A stretch of 64,000 bases of DNA from Gnetum montanum (Eukaryota > Streptophyta > Gnetopsida > Gnetales > Gnetaceae). The position numbers were made by a program, and so were the translations under genes. Shown here in pieces: positions 1 to 12,233 of the stretch. Under the pieces are notes generated by a model that was given only the letters and a program-made list of their open reading frames with translations, searched no databases and was not told the origin of the DNA. The stretch covers positions 742,887 to 806,886 of the forward strand of contig MNCI01012686.1 in NCBI GenBank assembly GCA_015680685.1, read 5' to 3'. Each line of letters opens with the position of its first letter. Within the stretch, counting starts at the first letter, position 1.

Positions 1-69
1 ATGTTTTGTAAGAGACTCATTTCTCATTGTATTAACTTGAGGACAAGTTTTTATTTAGTCGTGGGGGTA
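1..69 (+). mobile_element. Element A: 3' internal tail and polypurine tract
   Basis: The first bases match the conserved internal tail seen just before the 3' LTRs of elements B, D and H: an aggacaagtttt... stretch followed by a purine run ending GTGGGGGTA (61-69). This is the polypurine tract that primes plus-strand DNA synthesis in LTR retrotransposons. The rest of the element lies upstream of the window. Seen: similarity to the other tails. Inferred: that a full element lies to the left. Confidence 0.7.
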
Positions 70-808
70 TACACGATATCATGATTCCTGTGTTAGCCTA
101 TAAATACAGCACTCAAGTGCACAATGAGATAACAATTAGATCATTAGAGAGTTAGAAGTTCTTTTCTTTTGGTAGTTTAGTTTTCAGTTTCTTTCTTCCA
201 AGCTTGTTATTCCCAATGCATGCCCATAGTGTGATGTTTGTAATTGTACAACACCTTTGTTCGAGTGTGACGTACTTGGACATATGCATGAACAACAATA
301 AAGATCAAGATTACTTTCATCATTGCAGCATTCACTTAGATTAATTTCATTGTTTTAATTATTTAATGTATTCTTTAGTTAACAATTGATTTATTGTTAT
401 TTTCTTTTCCTATCATTAAGCGGAGTGTGTATGCCTTAATCATGAGCGTTTAAGTGCAAATACTTAGCATGCCCAGTAGTAATCCCATGAAGTCCAAGAC
501 ATGTAGAGATGGTTAAGGGTGGATACCATCGCCATAGGCTAATTAAGGTTTAGCTCTTATTATTAATTTAATCAATTTATCTTTTTTGTTATCAGGAGTA
601 ACATAGAGTTAGGACAACATCATATGCCTCACTCTAGACTAAACCATACATGACAAAGCTACTACTAGTCCAAGTGGGAAGATAGTGAATTACGATCAAC
701 ATATAACTATCTAGGTGCCACAACTAGTCCATCCACAGAGTTCGACTGGATCACGCATACATGCTCGTATTCATATGGTTGAGCGTAGGGGTACCTTGCC
801 ACTCATCA
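70..808 (+). repeat. Element A: 3' LTR (gypsy family, CGATATC-type U3)
   Basis: The LTR ends in the family terminus CTCATCA (802-808), preceded by the conserved gtaggggtacc block. The left end is eroded: the usual TGATGGG is missing and the copy starts directly at ACACGATATC. A TATA box (tataaata, 99-106), an AATAAAG signal near 297-303 and a U5 block ending in the family consensus are all present. It resembles the LTRs of D, E, F and H more than those of B and G. No internal sequence follows, so this is the right border of an element. Confidence 0.75.
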
Positions 809-3484
809 AGTTTGTTTGTAAATATTTTCTGGCTAGAATGTTCATCAAGGTTTTATGGCTAGATCTCATTGGTAATCATAACCATAATCAAATGGTAGTC
901 CACTAATTAGAGTCAAATACTTGAATGCAATTAATTAATGGATATGTTTTCTTTGTTTCTACTAGATATTATCTATGAAATATAAACTTAAAGAGCTTCT
1001 GAGAATGATTTATTGCATCATGCAATTTTAGAATAAAAATATTTTTCAATCTTAATTAAAATATCTAGCTTTATTGTACTTTAATCCTTAAGAATCTCAA
1101 CAAGATTTTCATTGAATTTAATGATGGCTTTATATTAGAAATTTATCTTTTATAATCCTAGATCATTAAAGCAAGATTTTTATTTTTATGATTCTTAGAA
1201 GAGGTGTTACATGCAGTTATATAATTTGAATCTCAATGTTTGGGATGAACTTTTTAGGGAAAGTTTTGATTTAGTTCATTTTTATGGAGTGAGGAAAATC
1301 ATAACTTTACTGTAGGTTACTTAACTTAAAAAAAAACCTTTATCAAAACCTAGTATTTTCATTGAAAACTATTTTATAAATAAGATTTGTAGTAAATAAA
1401 AACATGCAGTTCAAACTTTATTGCATAAATAAAGTGAATAGTTGCCATATTTATAAGTATATGTAGATTTGTATGGTGTATTGGAGATGGATTCAAAAAA
1501 GAAATAACAATGACATATCTTCAACTATGATGTTATAAAATCCAATTGATCAATTTATTTTAAATTAAATAGACACATTTCATGACATTCTTAGATTAAA
1601 TTTATTACCTAAATCCTCCAATTAGTCATTAATAGTTGTTGCATTATTTTCATCTTGATTGACAACTTCTACCAAGATGGTAGGAGGTAAACATTAGGTT
1701 AAAACTAAGTTGATGCTTCTCTCTCTAAATTACTCAGATTTTTATATCTATAACTACTAGATGCACTTAAATTTTTGGATTTAATTTGATGATTATTATT
1801 AGATTTTATAAAAATAAATTTTCTAGAAAAATACACAATAATTGTTAGTCAAAATAGCTTATTTTTTTTTAATTATAAACTTTACTATCCTTACTATCAT
1901 TGTAGGATTTGATTTACAAAAATTTGTAATCTAGGTTCTACTTTTTGTACAAGATATTTTTATTTGTTAACAGGGTCTTTGTGTTTGAAATTTCCATTCA
2001 AAATTACAATTTAAATATGTTAGGCTTTTGAATATGATAGATTAGGGGAAGGAATATGGATGGAAGTAAGGCCTGATAATCAACATTACATAATTTATGA
2101 ACTACATAAGATTTGCAGACCATTTAATACTTTATTTATTGATTATCAAGTATCAAACTTACATAACAGTTGATTAATACATATTCTGTTCATAATTAAA
2201 ATTATTTTATTTAGATTTGGAGTTTGATAAATCAACCATGTTGTTTATTTTGCTAATTTAGTTAGCATGCCAACAATCTTGATTAATTATATTATTTATT
2301 TAACTTGTTCTTGGCCATTTATTTTTGGATAACACTAACTTTGAAAATACTATTTAGAATTGCTTGAGTGTGAAATCAAACATTGAATATTGAAAGGTCT
2401 ACTATGTTTAATTTTCTTAGTTGAAAATGAGCCTTTTTATTAATTTAATTCAAATTTTGAAATATTATCATTAGATTAATACATAAGTTCTAGCCTTGAT
2501 ATATTTGTTGGTTTAGTTTGGAGAATTTTAGTGCACTATAACTAAAAGTAAAATTTTTTACTTGTATCCTTTCTTGGATCTATCACACCAATCTTAAAAT
2601 TTCACTTATAGAATTTTTTCTATTTATAACTCACTGTTGCTTAGTAGGATTGAACCTATGAATTGGATTAATGAATATGATTGTATTTTTTAGCAACTAA
2701 AGGCAAGTTTTGATAGGTTATTCAACTCTATTTTCCAACAATTCTAAAATAATAAATTAGTGAATATGATAGTATTATTAATATTTGGTGAATTTCAATT
2801 TGTTATTTTTATACTAGTTTTGTTTATCTTGTTACATTAAAAACTAATTTGTCTTTTAATTTTAGTTTTGAACATTATTACTATTGGATTATGTACAAGC
2901 CTACAAATTCCACTTTGGACCATTTATTGGATTAATATAAAAATTTCATTTTTTTCTAGTTTGCTAGATTAAGAAAAATATAATCTATATTTTATTTTGA
3001 TGTTTATTTGAAGTATCTTATTGACAAGTTTATAATTGATTTCAATGATTTAAATTCAAGTTTGCTCTAAACATAAATAGAATTAGTGAGTATGTTTTTA
3101 ATTCTCATTAGAAAACTATCTCCCTTTGGTTTTGTTCAGGTTTGAAATTTGAGAAAATATATGTTTAAAGTATTTAAAATTTTCATGAATGTTTCTTTTG
3201 ATTAATTTATACCTGGTTTTATGTTTATTAACTAAGTCTTTTAGAGATGGATTTTGGAGATGAATTTATTATCATAAGACTTTAAAATGTAATGCCCCTC
3301 AATATATCATAGGTTTAATATTTGAAAAGAAAAATTATCAATTATGCAAAAAAAATTTAATATTGGACTATTTAGATGGTATTAGAGGCCATTAGCTTTT
3401 GGTTTCTATAAGCCATTTTAAAACCTCTACAAGTTTTGAACATAATAAAATAATATCTATTTTATGATTTAGTTAATGAGTTAG
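809..3484. other. AT-rich spacer without recognisable genes
   Basis: I see no open frame with protein-like composition, no LTR terminus and no clear tandem array in this stretch. It is strongly AT-rich with many short T and A runs. It could be host intergenic DNA or old repeats too decayed to recognise. Short frames on either strand look random. Confidence 0.5.
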
Positions 3485-3489
3485 TGATG

Positions 3490-3672
3490 AAAGTAATTAC
3501 TTTAGCAATTATTCTAATTATTAAAGTAGTTACTCTAGCGGTTACTCTAGCAGTTACTGTAATTATTAGAGTGGTTACTCTAGTAGTTATTCTAATTATT
3601 AGAGTGGTTACTCTAGCGGTTACTTTAGCAGTTATTCTAATTATTAGAGCGATTACTCTAATTATTAGAGTA
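3490..3672 (+). repeat. U3 tandem array, TTACTCTAG / ATTATTAGAG type
   Basis: Short degenerate units alternate gttactctag(c/t)(a/g)gtt with attctaattattagag, repeated throughout the start of U3. Both strands stay open through the array, giving spurious hydrophobic V/T/L/I reading frames with no coding value. The same array begins the LTRs at 12234 and 49799. It occupies the U3 position where D, F and H carry CGATATCG palindromes, so it probably holds family-specific promoter or enhancer sites. Confidence 0.85.
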
Positions 3673-3686
3673 GTTGCTCCCAAGCC

Positions 3687-3694
3687 TATAAATA
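3687..3694 (+). promoter_or_regulatory. TATA box of element B 5' LTR
   Basis: TATAAATA lies just after the U3 array, in the context caagccTATAAATAcagtg, which is conserved in the LTRs of B and G. It is the likely core promoter for the genomic RNA of this family. Confidence 0.7.
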
Positions 3695-4089
3695 CAGTGC
3701 CCATGTGCACAATTGGGAGAGAAGTCTTTTAGTAGTGAAGTAGCGAAACTCTTGTAGTCTATTTGAAAGTTAGAGTATTTTCNAGATGCTGGTGTTAGGA
3801 TTAGTTAGAACTTAGTTAATGAGTATTTAAGTTAAATTATTCACTTAGTTACCTCTCTCCTTCCCTACTAGCATAGGACATAAAAATATAAAAGCTATAA
3901 AATCATATGCCTCAAGCTTACTTAACCATACAATCATGACATATAGGTAAGCTTGGGAAAACAATGATCAACCAACCCATCCTTGTTCCACAAGGGCTCA
4001 TAAGCACTTAGTCCTTAGAATTCCATCGAATCATGCGTGAAACGTTCGTATTCGTATGGTTGAGCGTAGGGGTACCTCACTGCTCATCA

Positions 4090-4109
4090 TTAGCACCATT
4101 GTCGGGGAC
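4090..4109 (+). other. Primer binding site of element B (tRNA-Asp type)
   Basis: Directly after CTCATCA comes a block reading TTAGCACCATTGTCGGGGAC. It is a decayed form of TGGCGCCGTTGCCGGGGA, complementary to the 3' end of plant tRNA-Asp and known from Athila-type elements. Copies of the site follow the LTRs of D, F, G and H. Confidence 0.8.
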
Positions 4110-4225
4110 TTAGTTGTTTGTGCGCTAACTAGAACATAGGAAATCATTCACATCATTGGAAAAAACCCTTAGGGTTGGTTCAAAAAATAATAAACAACAA
4201 TGCATTGCACACTGAACAGACAAGT

Positions 4226-6860
4226 ATGTCTCCTTCTTTGTCCAAAAGCACCTCACCACCTAGGTCTAAAATAGAAAATAGTCGATGGCGTAATATACAT
4301 GACGTTGATCCGCCAGTCCCCGAACAAGTTTGAGTGGTATATATTCATCCTGATGAGTATATACCAGACTTCACCTTTATCTTCCATCAAGACAAACAAT
4401 TGTGTTGATGAGACTTAGAAGGTAACATACTGTTACCTCCCAATTGTTCAGTCCCAACCATGCTTCTTCGTGCTCTCACATGAATTGGCATGCCGCACTT
4501 ACATGCAAAATACGTTGTGCAAGATCATAACTCGAGAGAATATCATCCCATAGAGGCACAACGTCAAAAGGACTTGCAACAGGAGAGACATCATAAGTCT
4601 TTGAAGGGTAAGTGGTCCTAGGATGCCCCACATGTCTTAAGCAAAAATGAGGGTGGTGAACCTACCTCAAGCAATTGCCCACACAATGATGTTCCTCCCC
4701 TTGACTTTGGCCAAGGGGTTGTGTATCAGAACCTTCATTTCACTATTCATAACCTAGGTTTTCATACCCATGGGCACAAAGGATTTGAAAAAGGAACATG
4801 AACTCATGATAAAGGTGGACATTCTGATCATAATCACGATCAAGGCCAAGACCACAAAAGAGAAGGTAGTAGACACTATCATGGTGATGGTTCTCCTTCT
4901 TCTTCACCTTCATCATCTCCTTCACCCTCTTCTTCAATATCTAGATGTGTTCATAAAGAAAAAGACCATGGGGATAAAGGTAGGCAAAGTGGAGGTCATA
5001 GACGAAACAGCTTGGAAAGGGGACAAGGGCACTCTAGAGAGTCACGATATAGAAGGGAGAGTAGGGAACAATGTAGGCATCATAGATTTCATGGATAAGA
5101 TGATCACGATAAACCCCTCCTCGCTACTTGAAGTATGTTGGGCATAACTAAGGATGTTAGAATTCCAGTAGGGCATCAGAAAGATATTAGGATCAAGAAA
5201 TTAGATATGAACAACATCCCACGATTTGAAGGGGGATACAACACTGATCCTTAGAATCATTTATAAGCATTCCATGATACGTGTGTCATACAGAACATAG
5301 AGAATGAAAGGAAAAAACTTAAGTTGTTCTCATGGACATTAGTTAAAGAAGCGGAAAGCTGGTACCAGTCTTTAGAACCGAAATTCATTCGTAGGTGGAG
5401 TACTATGTTAGAACTATTTAATGACAAGTACCAAATGTACTCCCAAGTGTCTAACTTGCTAAAGCAAATCCAAGGCTAGAAATAAGAACAACATGAACCC
5501 TTGGATGTTACCATGGGTTGATACTATGCACTGTTACATCGTTGTCCTGGCCATGGTTATTTGCAAAGGGATCAATTGTGCCATCTCGTGGATGGGCTTA
5601 GGCATGAAATGAGAAGAACCATTGGGACTTATGCCCAAGGGAGACTATCTGAGCTTAGTTTCCATCAAATTCAAAGACTACTAGAGCAAGTTTCTAAGGA
5701 AGAAGATGAGCTACAGAAGAGAGAAAGTGCAAAAGAGTATAACCGAGATCCTTCCCTTTGGAAGAGATGAGTAAGATTTTGTGAGGATGAAGAAGAGTCA
5801 CCACTCGAAGAGATGATGAATAGGAAAACTCTGCCTATCCAAAAGATGACATCATAATTTTTAGCAAAGTTAGACCAAATGTGGGATTCCCTAGACAATA
5901 GATTTCAAACTATTCTTAAAATAGTAGAGGAGTCTAGAGAGCAAGGTAGTGAGAAAAGAAAAAAGAAAGAGGCTAAACATCCATGTAGCAAGGGTAAGGG
6001 CAAAGTTGCCATCATTGAAGAGGTTGTGGATTTGGAAACAAATAATGATAGTGGATGTGACATATGTTAATATGACCATCCTAAGGGATGTTGCCCTATA
6101 ATCTCACATCTACAGGAGTCTGAGGTGTATGCACTCAATCTACGATTAAACAAATGGCAAACACCTTGAAGGTTACCTTATCCTCAAGGTAACCTAAGGT
6201 AGTTCCACCAACCCTTAACATATTATCCCATTAAAACTCTACCACAACCAATTGAGCAATATCAACAGTGGAAACACCCACAATCATGGGGAATGCCACC
6301 ACGAAGGCAACAGTATCCTTATTGACAACCTAACTCGTATGGATATCACATGCAGTAGCCAATCTCCCCACGTGACTCTACTAGTCACGTCACTTATCAA
6401 CCTCACTACCAAGCCTACTAGTATTACAAGATTCCCTCTTCTAGAGGATATATTCTGCAAGCATATCATCCTTCTCATCCAGCCACATCTCTTTCACCAA
6501 TAGCTCCACTACAACTTGCTCCTGCAATGTAAGGTGAAATCCCTACCCAGCCATCGAAATGTAACACAATGAGGGTTGTTAACTCTCAACCTACTATTGG
6601 TTCCAACAACCACATGAAAAAAAGACCTTTCTTTAGAACCAACAGTACAACCAAGCCCTTGTAATCACAAGCAGCTGATTCCTTAGATGCCTCAGTATCA
6701 ATCAAAACTTCAAGCCCCCTTCAACCCAATCATCGCACTCAATGCATGTAATCATGCTAACACATGCCATCACTGATTGAATCAAAGCTAGCCACCTTCT
6801 CAAGAAATTCTCTAATCCTGGGAGTCCTCTGATATATTTACAAATCATTGGAAATGCACC
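4226..6860 (+). pseudogene. gag: Element B gag (decayed)
   Basis: This is the remnant of the structural Gag polyprotein that would package element RNA. The frame starts at an ATG (4226) shared with G and H. It runs through a Ser/His/Arg-rich basic region (about 4780-5090), then the retrotransposon gag core: KLDMNNIPRFEGGYN near 5190-5240 and RRWSTMLELFNDKYQ near 5390-5440. A zinc-knuckle relative (CDIC...H...C) sits near 6055-6095, followed by a Pro/Gln/Tyr-rich linker. Nonsense codons are frequent, many of the CAG-to-TAG or CAA-to-TAA kind, and the frame is lost before the protease. Non-functional. Confidence 0.8.
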
Positions 6861-6864
6861 GTGC

Positions 6865-7293
6865 AAGGCTCTTTTGGATTCAGTTTCCGGTGTCAACTTG
6901 ATTTCTCAAGAAATGTACAAGGCCTAGAACCTGCCTCCATTGAAAAAGAGTAACATCCATCTAGATTTGGTTGACCAATCCATCACTATCACATTGGGAC
7001 TAGTGGAAGACATTATTACCACTGTTTGTGGGTGGTCATACCTAGCTGACTTCCTAGTGATTCAGGTAAACAATGGTAAGGGGGACTTCCCAATCATAAT
7101 GAGAAGAGCATGGCTAAGCACCATCAACGCATGCCTAGGAATCCATGATCTTTCTCTAGAAATATCAAAGAAAAATGCATTTAGAAAGATCGAGAAGAAG
7201 AAAGTTATGTGCATCGCATACAGTGACATAGGGTGTAATTGCATGCAGAGGTCATGGTTTGTGCAAAGTTTAGCATTGCCTGCATGCAATTAG
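6865..7293 (+). pseudogene. Element B aspartic protease domain
   Basis: The frame contains LLDSVSGVNLISQEMY, the retropepsin active-site region that in H and F reads LLDSGSGVNLI. In B the glycine of the D-S/T-G triad has become valine, so activity would be lost. The conserved block LGLVEDIITTVCGWSY and a final KKK...YSD segment follow. The same frame continues into RT. The enzyme would normally cleave the Gag-Pol polyprotein. Confidence 0.8.
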
Positions 7294-7509
7294 TGTGCAT
7301 AAGTAATTAACATACAAAGATGCCTATATGCAGTAGCCACACAACATGAAAACACCCAATGGCTGACAACTAATCAAGAAAGCAGTTCACTCATATGCAT
7401 GGAACCAACTGAGGGTTTGACTTATGCTTACATCAATAGCATAGATGCATTACAGCAAGTCCACCACCAAATTCCAAGTCTTAACCTTGAAAATATCAAC
7501 TAGGGGAAG

Positions 7510-9018
7510 TTGGAAATCCCTGAGAAATTTAAGCAGGAGCCCCTCAAGCTAAAACCATTGTCCAACGGTATGGAATACACGTTCTTTAAAAATAGAAAAC
7601 CAGTAATTATCAACACTAAGCTTGCTCCTCAACAAAAAGAAGAACTGTTGAAAGTAATAAATAAATGGTTGGAAGCCTTTGCTTGGTCATATCCCGAATT
7701 AATTGGAATAGATCCTAGGATATGCCAACATAGAATTTACACTGACCCCTCCATGAAGCCTCAAAGACAATCACAGAGGTGATTGAACCCTAAACTAAAG
7801 CAAGTAGTTAATGAAGAAATTGAACAGCTTCTCAAGGCTGGGTTCATATACCCCATTGCTGATAGCAAATGGGTTAGCTCCTTAGTTATTGTGCCTAAAA
7901 AGGAAGGCAAATGAAGGGTGTGCATAGATTTTTGGCTACTAAATATGGCAACATTCAAAGATCACTTTCCATTGCCATTTGTCGACCAAGTCTTAGACAC
8001 CATCGCAGGGCATCGCTATTACAATTTTCTAGATGGATACAGCAAATATAACCAAATACAAATAGCCCCAGAAGACCAAGCCAAGACTACATTCACTAGT
8101 CCTTGGGGAATGTTCACATACAAATAGATGTCGTTTGGCTTGTGCAGTGCCCCTGCAACATTTCAACGACTAGTTCTAAGAATATTCCAACAGCAAATAG
8201 GGAATGGCATGGAGGTCTTTATGGACAACTTCTCCACTTATGGAGCAAAATTTTATCAAGCCTTGGACTAGTTGGAGAAAGTGTTAAAAAGATGTGTCGA
8301 AACCAATTTGAGGCTCAACTAGCAGAAAAGCCATTTGATGGTCCTAGAAGGCGTAGTACTAGGGCATAAAATCTCACACATAGGGATAGAGGTAGACCCC
8401 GAGAAAATCAAAATTATCCAAGGAATTACCTGTCAACTAGAAACTGTGAAAGATATTCGATCATTCCTTGGACATACTAGCTACTATAGGAGATTTATTG
8501 AGAACTTTTGAAAGATTTCCAAACCATTGGTGAAATTAACAAAAAAGGACATACCTTTCGAGTGGGCCAGGGAATGTGAATTAGCTTTCCAAACTCTGAA
8601 ACAGAAGCTAGTAGAAACACCCATTCTAGAAGCTCCTAACTAGTCCAAATAATTCCATATCATGACTAACATGTCCAACTATGCTTTAGGAGCTGTACTT
8701 ACATAGTTAGATGACCAGAAGTGTCCTTATTACATCCACTATGGAAGTAGAAGTATTGCTGGTGCACAACTTAACTACACTACCACAGAGAAAGAAGTAA
8801 TGGCTATAGTGTTTGCACTAGAAAATTTTAGACACTATGTATTGGGATATAAAGTATATATACATATAGATCATAGTGCAATCTGGTTCCTCATGAATAA
8901 GCCAATGGTAAGCCCTCGTATCATACAATGGTTTGTAATCTTACAAGAGTTCAATTTAATGATGATTGATCACAAGGGCACCAAGAATGTAGTTGTTGAT
9001 CATTTATCTCGATTGTAA
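7510..9018 (+). pseudogene. pol: Element B reverse transcriptase and RNase H
   Basis: RT would copy element RNA into DNA and RNase H would remove the RNA strand. Visible blocks are the entry KFKQEPLKLKPL near 7530, FWLLNMATFKDHFPLPFVDQVLD near 7930-8000, FLDGYSKYNQIQIAPEDQAKTTF near 8020-8095, and the catalytic region VFMDNFSTYG at 8215-8244. RNase H follows from about 8660, with TTTEKEVMAIVFALENFRHY and HIDHSAIWFLMNKP. The second catalytic Asp of the YxDD-type motif is Asn (codons 8224-8229), as in G. Several in-frame TAG/TGA/TAA codons break the frame. Confidence 0.85.
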
Positions 9019-10263
9019 TGGGACAACAAAGAGGATGAGTATTCAATTTTTGATCATTTTCCTGATGAATTCCTCTTTTTTGGTGTAGTGAATAATCAAT
9101 CACCCATGGAGAAAAATGGGTACAATAGCATTCTTACCTATCTCCTCACCCAACAAACGCCACAAGAGTTAAACCTTAAGAAGAANTATATAGATCAACT
9201 GCGAGTTCTCCTAGATGCTTATGAGGGTCCTTGTGGGGGTCATTACACTAGGATACAAATGGCCATCAAGATCCTGCTTGCAAGATATTGTTGGCCTACA
9301 TTATTTTGAGACATCCATCGTTTCATCCAATCTTGTGAGCATTGTCAATGTGATGGGGGAATGACTACTAGAATGGAGGATCCACAACAATGGATTCAAC
9401 CGTTAGAACCCTTCGACATTTGGGGAATTGATTTTATGAAGCCGATTACACCAATGTTCAATGGAAAAGCTTATATTATTATTGTCATTGATTACCTAAC
9501 AAAATGGGCCAAAGTAGCTACTGTTAAAGATTGTACATCATCTACAACTACACGATTTGTTCAACAACAAATCATAAACAGGTTTGGTGTGTCACGTGCA
9601 CTTATTTTAGACAATGGTACACACTTCACAGGTGCAAATTTTTGAAAATTAATGCAATGCTTAGGGGTTGAGCATAAATTGACTACACCATACCACCCCC
9701 AAGCGAATGGTCAAGTAGAAGTCACCAATAGAGAGATTACAAAGATATTGATAAGAACCATTAGCAAGTTTAGTCAAGAGTGGAGCACTAAACTAAATGA
9801 TGCTCTTTGGGCATACTGCTCCACATGGTAGCTTCCTACAGGCTACTCTCCCTATGAGTTAGTGTATGGTAAATTGCCAACACTTCCCATTCAAACTGAT
9901 CTCCGTATACTATCCATGGCATGTGACCTCAACCTTGACCTTGATCTAGCACAGAAACAATGGTTAGTAACCCTTAACTTGCTAGATGAAAATAGATTAG
10001 CTACCCTGTCATCTAACGAATTACACAAGGCCTTCAATAAACAACATCATGACCTAAGAATTAGGAAAGTTAAATATAAGCTAGGAGATAAGGTTCTCTA
10101 TTTGAATCCCACACATGTGCCACAACGTACTAAATTTCAAACATTGTGGGAAGGACCTTATATTATTTATGCAACTTTTTCTTCAACGGCCATGACAATA
10201 TACAAACTTGAGAGCCCGAATAAGAAACTTTTGATCAACGTGCAACAAACCAAACCTTTTTAG
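9019..10263 (+). pseudogene. pol: Element B integrase
   Basis: Integrase would insert the cDNA copy into the genome. A zinc-binding remnant (HRFIQSCEHCQC) lies near 9313-9350. The catalytic core shows WGIDFM (Asp codon 9430-9432), ILDNGTHF (Asp codon 9610-9612) and a Glu codon at 9718-9720, giving D-x59-D-x35-E. The C-terminal part runs through KYKLGDKVLYLNP to a stop at 10261-10263. An N at 9186 coincides with a loss of roughly 38 codons relative to element G, just upstream of the zinc region. Nonsense codons make the copy inactive. Confidence 0.85.
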
Positions 10264-12224
10264 GAGCTTAGCATAGCCAGTACACATGCTACCTCTCTTG
10301 ATGGACAACCCTGCTCACTATTTTGGATCTCCTCCTTCCAACTTAGTCATGGGGGAGATGGCCACCTATGCTAACTATTCTAGGCCCTCAGTTCTTTTTG
10401 AATTTTTTTTTACACATTTTTTGTTACACATTCTTTCAACTTTTCTTATTTTTGTTTTATACCATCATTCATGTTTTTACTGTTTCTTTGTTTGCTTGAT
10501 TTACTTTTATTTATCATCTAATAAGTGCTCATGATGGTGGATTGAATTATATCATATTGATTACTAATGTTTGGTTTTTACCTTTGAATTATGATGCTAA
10601 TATTAAGGTATGGTTCTTTTGATAAAACATGCAATGAGTCCACACCGTCCACTCATCCATACAACTCTATGGTCTCATTTGGCTTGGAACTATATAGTCC
10701 CTCTTTTCTAAGTAAACTTATTAATGAATTGGTGGCTGGGTATTTTTCAAACCAAGGAAAGACTCAAAATATGAAAAGGGTGTAACTTCAAGGGGATTTG
10801 ATGCATTGGTGATGGTCATTCTCTTGGGTTCTTGGATGCTTTTTCTTGGGTTTTCTGCCATTTTGACATTGTTCAAATATTAGGAAGCTGAGTGAATAAA
10901 AATAAGTCTTTTCATGGTATGGTTCTCACACATAAACATAAAAAAAGAGAGAGAAAAAAGAGAAAAATGTGAGAATTCAAAGCACACCCCTTAAACATAA
11001 TAAAGTAATATGAGCTACAAGTGTTGGTTATGGCACTGGAAAGACATGTTACCCATGCCTGAAGGTTCCCTCTAACTAAGGCCCTTTCTTGCTTCCTACT
11101 TCTCCATCTCACTCTCTTTAGGATGGTGGCGACTCTTTGTGGAAGCATTCTTGTTGCCTCAAGAGGATGGATTGGTCAAGTGTATTGATGTGAGGTCATT
11201 GAATGTGGTTGGTTTGAGTCTGGATTTGGAATGAGTTCTACTTAGTTATCTTAACCATGAAATACACAAGGGGCTTTACACAACCTTGTTCTTGGGATTC
11301 CATTCCATTCTCTCCTCTCCATCTTTCTTCTTATATTCCACCTCATTGCCAGTTTTATCATTATTCTATTCTAGGTTGATGCATTATTTTTCTTTGGTGA
11401 ATTCTTGTGGGTAAGTTTTTAACTCTTGCTCCCAAATTACATTCCTAGAGCCTACAGACTCTTTGGTTTGTGGGTTTTTCAGGGCATAAAGGGCATGAGC
11501 CTGCTTTGGGGAGGACCCACTTACATATCTTTTGGTTTGGTTAAGTTAAGTTCTTTACCCTTAGACATTGTTATAATCAAATTCTTTTTATTTACCCCAT
11601 CCATGTCATCCAAATTATATGCAACTTCACAACTATTTGTAATGAATTTCTTTTTATTGTTGTGAATACCCTCTTTCCACTACTCCTTGTGTCAAGCTTT
11701 CTCTGAATTATATGGATCGCTTCTATTATTTAACCCATTCTTCAATCTTTCCACTAACAATATCAAGCAAGAAATTTATCACAATCACAACTTGGATAGA
11801 TAAAATCACCAACGAGACAAGCTATTCAGCCATTATTTATGTATTATATATACTAATCCTTGGTTTTGTTGTGATTGCAGTGGAAAGCGTGGATTGGAAG
11901 TAGGATTGTCATTACCAAGGAGGATGCAACCATATCACTCATGGGAGATTGTTCATGACCACTGGATCTCTTTTACCTCTCCCTCATTCTTCTATTTCCA
12001 AGAGGAGTTGGATGTCCTTTGGATCTGTTGGTGTTCTTTCCTAATTGTCATGAACACCAATTTGTACGTAATTGTAATATTGTATGCTCGAGCACTTCTA
12101 TATTTGTCTGTTTTCTCTATGTTACTCTACATGTCAATCAAATAAGTCCACATCCCCCTAATATATTTTGTAAAAAAAACTTGTTTCTCTTCTTCTATAC
12201 TCAAGGATGAGTTTTCATTCAGTC
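10264..12224 (+). other. Element B 3' non-coding region
   Basis: Between integrase and the polypurine tract lie about 2 kb with no convincing intact gene. Segments recur in D, F and H: a CATGGGGGAGATGGCCACC block near 10350, a T-rich stretch, a gttctcacacataaa block near 10920 and a tttggggaggacccac block near 11505. In Athila-type elements this region may hold an env-like ORF. Here only scraps of the frame that is open in D and F can be traced (about 11030-11400). Confidence 0.65.
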
Positions 12225-12233
12225 GTGGGGGTA
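12225..12233 (+). other. Polypurine tract of element B
   Basis: GTGGGGGTA immediately precedes the 3' LTR start TGATGAG, in the family context gttttcattcagtc. It would prime plus-strand synthesis. Confidence 0.75.

Larger units (their letters stand above)
3485..4089 (+). repeat. Element B: 5' LTR (shortened at an N)
   Basis: Starts TGATGAAAGT and ends GCTCATCA. It matches the 3' LTR at 12234-13254 but is about 415 bp shorter. Most of the difference is a block of about 365 bp missing exactly at the N at 3783, where the U3/R text jumps straight to the gctggtgttagg block. The missing part corresponds to about 12592-12953 in the 3' LTR. An assembly collapse at the N is more likely than a biological deletion. 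Confidence 0.9.

Noticed and set aside
3490-3672. Regularly spaced repeats resembling a CRISPR array
   Set aside because: Units are degenerate, contiguous without unique spacers, and lie at the start of an LTR in a plant genome.
3462-3732. Overlapping long open frames on both strands with V/T/L/I-rich products (also at 12127-12538 and 49723-50010)
   Set aside because: They are by-products of the U3 tandem array, whose unit lacks stops on both strands. Composition is purely repetitive and the frames cover LTR promoter sequence.
4090-4109. tRNA-like sequence after the LTRs
   Set aside because: Only the 3' end complement of tRNA-Asp is present, as expected for a primer binding site. There is no cloverleaf and hence no tRNA gene.
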